Assembly: GCF_003255815.1 (NCBI RefSeq)
Contig: NC_037681.1
Span: 79,982,514-80,046,513 of the forward strand
Direction of reading: 5' to 3'
Source of the DNA: Theropithecus gelada
Taxonomy: Eukaryota; Chordata; Mammalia; Primates; Cercopithecidae
Length of the DNA: 64,000 nucleotides
The first letter of the stretch is position 1. Every line of letters starts with the position of its first letter. The notes under the pieces are model-generated. The model worked only from the letters and a program-made list of their open reading frames with translations, had not been told where the DNA came from and did no database searches. Made by a program: the position numbers and the translations under genes. Shown here piece by piece: positions 59,511 through 64,000 of this stretch.

Positions 59511-59521
59511 AAAGGATGCCC

Positions 59522-60180
59522 ACCCCATCTACTTCTGTTCAACATAGTATTGGAAGTCCTTGTCAGAGCAATTACTCAAGAGAATGAAACAGAAGGCATG
59601 CAAATAGGAAAGAAAGGAGTAAAATTGTTTACTTTCAGAAAACAGTCTTTCAGAAATTATTTGCTGATGATATGACATTATATAATAAAGAAAACCCTAA
59701 AGACTCCACCATAAAACTGTTAGAACAAATAAATGAATATAGTAAAGTTGCAGGATACAAAATAAACACACAAAAATCAGAAGAGTTTTTATACACTATT
59801 AATGAACCATCTGAAAAAGAAACTAAAAGAACAATCCCATTTAAAACAGCTAAAAAAATTATATACTTAGAATAAATTTAACAAAGAAGGTGAAAAACCT
59901 GTACACTCAAAATAAAAAAAGTCAATGGGAAAAACTAAAGACACAAATAAATGGAAAAACACCTTGCATTCATGGATAAAAATAATTAATATTGTCAAAA
60001 TATCCATAGTGCTGAAAGTGATTTAGAGATTCTATGCAATCACTAGCAAAATTCCAATATCTTTTATTTATAGAAAAAGAAAAAAAATCCTAAAATTTGT
60101 ACAGAGCTGCAAAAAAAACCCCAAATAGCTAAGGCAATCAGAAGCTAAGAACACAAAGCTGGAGGTATCACACTACTTGA
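59522..60180 (+). pseudogene. L1 ORF2 RT/post-RT relic
   Basis: It continues ORF2 after the AluY: ccatctacttctgttcaacatagtattggaag (the family's SPLLFN-like region, mutated), tttgctgatgatatgaca (catalytic F-A-D-D retained), then the 59672-59875 frame with INEYSKVAGYKINTQKS. Stops and shifts are present. It ends where the antisense L1PA was inserted. Confidence 0.75.
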
Positions 60181-60529
60181 TGTCTTTTTTTTTTATATTA
60201 TTTTTATTTATTTTTTATTTTTTTTTATTTATTATACTTTATGTTCTAGGGTACATGTGCACAACATGCAGGTTTGTTACATGCGTATACATATGCTATG
60301 TTGGTGTGCTGCACCCATTAACTCGTCACTTACATTAGGTATATCTCCTAATGCTATCCCTCCCCCCTCCCCCTACCCCACAATACGCCCCAGTGTGTGA
60401 TGTTCCCCTTCCTGTGTCCAAGTAATCTCATTGTTCAATGCCCACCTATGAGTAAGAACATGCAGTGTTTGGTTTTCTGTTATTGTGATAGTTTGCTCAG
60501 AATGGTGGTTTCCAGCTGCATCCATGTCC

Positions 60530-60988
60530 CTATAAGGAGAGGAAATCATCATTTTTTATGGCTGCATAGCATTCCATGGTGTATATGTGCCACATTTTCT
60601 TAATCCAGTCTGTCATTGATGGACATTTGGGTTGGTTCCAAGTCTTTGCTATTGTGAATAGTGCCACAATAAACATATGTGTGCATGTGTTTTCATAGCA
60701 GCATGATTTATAATCCTTTGGGTATATACCAAGTAATAGGATGGCTGGGTCAAGTGGTATTTCTAGTTCTAGATCCTTGAGGAATTGCCATACTGTCTTG
60801 CACAATGGTTGAACTAGTTTACAGTCCCACCAACAGTGTAAAAGTGTTCCTGTTTCTCCACATCCTTTCCAGCACCTGTGGTTTCCTGACTTTTTAATGA
60901 TTGCCATTCTAACTGGTGTGAGATGGTATCTCATTGTGGTTTTGATTTGCATTTCTCTTATGGCTAGTGATGATGAGCATTTTTTCAT
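60530..60988 (-). pseudogene. L1 ORF2 C-terminal (Cys-rich) fragment
   Basis: A 152-codon frame covers the C-terminal segment of ORF2p: RYHLTPVRMAI, then a Cys/His-rich stretch (CWKGCGETGTLLHCWWDC, the zinc-knuckle-like region needed for retrotransposition), then WQFLKDLELEIPLDPAILLLG. The Cys-rich motif is visible, but the frame is not continuous with the RT fragment upstream. Non-functional. Confidence 0.85.
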
Positions 60989-61596
60989 GTCTGTTGGCTA
61001 CATAAATGTCTTCTTTTGAGAAGTGTCTGTTCATATCCTTTGCCCACTTTTTGATGGGGGTGTTTGTTTTTTTTCTGGTAAATTTGTTTGAGTTCTTTGT
61101 AGGTTCTGGATATTAGCCCTTTGTCAGATGAGTAGATTGCAAAATTTTTCTCCCATTCTGTAGGTTATCTGTTCATTCTGATGGTAGTTTCTCTTGCTGT
61201 GCAGAAGCTCTTTAGTTTAATTAGATCCCATTTGTCAATTTTGGCTTTTGCTGCCATCACTTTTGGTGTTTTAGACATGAAGTCCTTGCCCATGACTATG
61301 TCCTGAATGGTATTGCCCAGGTTTTCTTCTAGGGTTTTTATGGTTTTAGGTCTAACATTTAAGTCTCTAATCCATCTTGGATTAATTTTTGTATAAGGAG
61401 TAAGGAAGGGATCCAGTTTCAGCTTTCTACTTATGGCTAGCCAGTTTTCCCAGCACCATTTATTAAATAGGGAATCCTTTCCCCATTTCTTGTTTTTGTC
61501 AGGTTTGTCAAAGATCAGATGGTTGTAGATGTGTGGTACTATTTCTGAGGGCTCTGTTCTGTTCCATTGGTCTATATCTCTGTTTTGATACCAGTA

Positions 61597-61932
61597 TCAT
61601 GCTGTTTTGGTTACTGTAGACTTGTAGTATACTTTGAAGTCAGGTAGCATGATGCCTCCAGCTTTGTTCTTTTGACTTAGGATTGTATTGGCAATGTGGG
61701 GTCTTTTTTGGTTCCATGTGTACTTTAAAGTACTTTTTTCCAATTCTGTGAAGAAACTCATTGGTAGCTTAATGGGGATGGCATTGAATCTATAAATTAC
61801 CTTGGGCAGTATGGCCATTTTCACGATATCGATTCTTCCTATCCATGAGCATGGAATGTTCTTCCATTTGATTGTGTCCTCTTTTATTTCATTGAGCAGT
61901 GATTTGTAGTTCTTCTTGAAGAGGTCCTTCAC
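61597..61932 (-). pseudogene. L1 ORF2 post-RT fragment
   Basis: The frame reads KDLFKKNYKSLLNEIKEDT, WKNIPCSWIGRIDIVKMAILPKVIYRFNAIPIKLP, FFTELEKSTLKYTWNQKR, the segment following the RT core. It overlaps the RT frame (61889-62653) in another frame, so there is an indel near 61950. It stops at a premature codon after TVTKTA. Confidence 0.85.
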
Positions 61933-62653
61933 ATCCCTTGTAAGTTGGATTACTAGGTATTTTATTCTCTTTGAAGCAATTGTGAATGGGAGTTAATTCA
62001 TAATTTGGCTCTCTGTTTGTCTGTTGTTGGTTTATAAGAATGCCGGTGATTTTTGCACATTGATTTTGTATCCTGAGACTGCTGAAGTTGCTTATCAGCT
62101 TGAGGAGATTTTGGGCTGAGACGATGGGGTTTTCTAAATATACAATCATGTCATCTGCAAATAGGGACAATTTGACTTCTTCCTTTCCTAATTGAATACT
62201 CTTTATTTCTTTCTCTTGCCTGATTGCCCTGGCCAGAACTTCCAACACTATGTTGAATAGGAGTGGTGAGAGAGGGCATCCCTGTCTTGTGCCAGTTTTT
62301 AAGGGGAATGCTTCCAGTTTTTGCCCATTTAGTATGATACTTGCTGTGGGTTTGTCATAAATAGCTCTTATTATTTTCAGATATGTCCCATCAATACCTA
62401 GTTTATCGAGAGTTTTTAGCATGAAGTGCTGTTGAATTTTGTCAAAAGCCTTTTCTGCATCTATTGAGATAATCATATGGTTTCTGTCTGTGGTTCTGTT
62501 TATATGCTGGATTACGTTTATTGATTTGCACATGTTAAACCAGCCTTGCAGCCCAGGGATGAAGCACACTTGATCATGGTGGATAAGCTTTTTGATGTGC
62601 TGCTGAATCCGGTTTGCCAGTATTTTATTGAGGATTTTTGCATCGATGTTCAT
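61889..62653 (-). pseudogene. L1 ORF2 reverse transcriptase core (254 codons open)
   Basis: The longest meaningful frame in the window. It contains RT motifs in order: NIDAKILNKILANRIQQHI, then a DHDQVGFIPG-like block here reading HDQVCFIPGLQGWFN, SIDAEKAFDKIQ (catalytic Asp motif A), QGCPLSPLLFN (motif B), and SLFADDMIVYLENP (motif C, both Asp present). It reads out of frame near 61950. The catalytic residues survive, but endonuclease and C-terminus are in other frames, so there is no intact ORF2p. Confidence 0.88.
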
Positions 62654-63152
62654 CAGGGATATTGCTCTAAAATTCTCTTTTTTGTAGTGTCTCTGCCAGG
62701 CTTTGGTATCGGGATGATGTTGGCCTCATAAAATGAGTTAGGGAGGATTCCCTCTTTTTCTATTGATTGGAAATAATTTCAGAAGGAATGGTACCAGCTC
62801 CACCTTGTCCTCTGGTGGAATTAGGCTGTGAATCCATCTGGTCCTGGACTTTTTTTGGTTGGTAGGCTATTAATTATTGCCTCAATATCAGAGTCTGCTA
62901 TTGGTCTATTTAGGGATTCAACTGCTTCCTGGTTTACTCCTGGGAGGGTGTATGCGTCCAGGAATTTATCCATGTCTTCTAGGTTTTCTAGTTTATTTGC
63001 ATAGAGGTGTTTATAGTATTCTCTGATGGTAGTTTGTATTTCTGTGGGGTCGGTGCTGATATCCCCTTTATCAATTTTTATTGCATCTATTTGATTTTTC
63101 TCTCTTTTCTTCTTTATTAGTCTTGCTAGCGGTCTATCAATTTTGTCAATCT

Positions 63153-63464
63153 TTACAAAAAAACAGCTCCTGGATTCATTGATTTTTTGAAGGGTTTTTT
63201 GTGTGTCTCCATCTCCTTCAGCTCTGCTCTGATCTCAGTTATTTCTTGCCTTCTACTAGCTTTTAAATGTGTTTGCTCTTGCTTCTCTAGTTCTTTTAAT
63301 TGTGATGTTAGGGTGTCAATTTCAGATCTTTCCTGCTTTCTCTTGTGGGCATTGAGTGCTATAAATTTCCCTCTACACACTGCTTTAAATGTGTCCCAGA
63401 GATTCTGGTATGTTGTATCTTTGTTCTCATTGGTTTCAAAGAACATCTTTATTTCTGCCTTCAT
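63153..63464 (-). pseudogene. L1 ORF2 inter-domain (EN-RT linker) fragment
   Basis: The frame reads KAEIKMFFETNENKDTTYQN, LWDTFKAVCRGKFIAL, then a charged helical stretch (KELEKQEQTHLKASRRQEI), the region between endonuclease and RT. A stop separates it from the upstream EN frame. Confidence 0.8.
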
Positions 63465-63527
63465 TTCGTAATGTACCCAGTAGTCATTCAGGAGCAGGTT
63501 GTTCAGTTTCCGTGTAGTTGAGCAGTT

Positions 63528-63965
63528 TTAATTGAGTTTCTTAGTCCTGAGTTCTAGTTTGATTGCACTATTATCTGAGAGACAGTTTGTTATATTTTCT
63601 GTTCTTTTACATTTGCTGAGGAGTGCTTGACTTCCAACTATGTGGTCAATTTTGGAATAAGTGTGATGTGGTGCTGAGAAGAATGTATATTCTGTTGATT
63701 TGGGGTGGAGAGTTCTGTAGATGTCTATTAGGTCTGCTTGGTGCAGAGTGGAGTTTAATTCCTGGATATCCTTGTTAACATTCTGTCTTGTTGATCTGTC
63801 TAATGTTGACAGTGGGGTGTTAAAGTCTCCCATTATTATTGTGTGGGAGTCTAAGTCTGTTTGTAAGTCTCTGAGGACTTGCTTTATGAATCTGGGTGCT
63901 CCTGTATTGGAGGCATATACATTTAGGATAGTTAGCTCTTCTTGTTTAATTGATCCCTTTACCAT
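63528..63965 (-). pseudogene. L1 ORF2 endonuclease fragment with altered catalytic His
   Basis: The frame covers the C-terminal half of the AP-like endonuclease: ILNVYASNTGAPRFI, MGDFNTPLS (catalytic Asp/Asn), YTFFSAPHHTYSKIDHI, then LSDNSAIKLEL. The family has S-D-H at the last position (catalytic His), so this copy reads S-D-N and would lack nicking activity even before the downstream stop. Confidence 0.85.
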
Positions 63966-64000
63966 TAGGTAATGGCCTTCTTTGTCTCTTTTGATCTTTG

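Larger units (their letters stand above)
56355..60185 (+). mobile_element. Primate-age L1 (L1PB/L1MA type), heavily nested
   Basis: A 5'UTR-like start (caagatggcaaaataggaaat, agctccacttcccactacag) runs to about 57050, then jumps into ORF2 (ttaaacaacactttagaccaaatggacctagtagacatatac), so ORF1 and the ORF2 start are deleted. ORF2 continues with linker, RT and post-RT sequence to about 60185, where an antisense L1PA cuts it. MADE1, a purine array and an AluY are all inserted or expanded inside it. Confidence 0.75.
60185..64000 (-). mobile_element. L1PA element, antisense, 5' end beyond the window
   Basis: A T-rich start with interspersed A (60182-60240) leads to the antisense primate L1 3'UTR (atgttctagggtacatgtgcacaacatgcagg, gtgctgcacccattaactcgtc, cctcccccctccccc polypurine complement), then antisense ORF2 through RT and into the endonuclease at the window edge. 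The 3' end resembles L1PA4-L1PA7-age copies, consistent with the older L1 stock of Old World monkeys. It is younger than the L1 it interrupts. Confidence 0.93.

Noticed and set aside
1..64000. Previously undescribed prokaryote-style defence or gene-cluster system
   Set aside because: The window is primate noncoding DNA dominated by retroelements. There are no operons, no conserved ORF arrays and no non-LINE enzyme domains.

Overview
The window looks like intergenic or deep intronic DNA from an Old World monkey, most likely a macaque or close relative. The main evidence is the Alu at 59179-59507. It carries the Old World monkey AluYRa-type variants (ctcaagcc in the A-box region, ctagccgggcgagg in the middle, gatccggccactg near the end), a pure 48-base A tail and a perfect target-site duplication. 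The rest is typical primate content: older Alus, L1PA/L1MA/L1MB elements, MaLR LTRs, MIR, L2, MADE1 and hAT MITEs. It is AT-rich, with several assembly N positions. I found no host protein-coding gene, tRNA, rRNA or CRISPR array. All long open frames belong to decayed L1 ORFs or to translated microsatellites.

Layout. 1-7700 is mostly unique DNA. It holds a hAT MITE split by an antisense L1M 3' end, an ATCT microsatellite, a near-perfect 111-bp hairpin (3175-3285), an MLT1 LTR, a second hAT MITE and a MIR. 7718-10222 is a 5'-truncated L1PA carrying an AluS. 10.2-17.6 kb is AT-rich with L2/MIR scraps. 17591-17947 is a solo THE1/MST LTR. 18138-20200 is an antisense L1M, followed by an MLT1 split by an Alu (20697-21490). 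22-29.6 kb holds ancient L1/HAL1, MIR and L2 remnants and CA/GA tracts. 31312-34632 has a tiny processed retrocopy abutting an internally deleted L1MB/MC-type element. About 35050-41970 is a nearly full-length L1MA-type element with a repeat-rich 5'UTR and a FLAM insertion. 42-56 kb is mostly unique, with an L2, a truncated Alu with target-site duplication, a MIR split by a hAT-like MITE, and two MaLR solo LTRs. 56355-64000 is a stack of nested insertions. A primate L1 carries a MADE1 hairpin in its 5'UTR, a ~660-bp GAAA/GGAA purine array inside ORF2, and the young Alu. It is cut at about 60185 by a younger antisense L1PA that runs off the window end.

No gene set works together here. The window reads as a layered record of retrotransposition. 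The signals least explained by known repeats are the 3175-3285 hairpin, the retrocopy at 31321-31432 and two splice-site-bounded candidate noncoding exons. I could not run homology searches, so subfamily names rest on remembered consensus sequences and are approximate.
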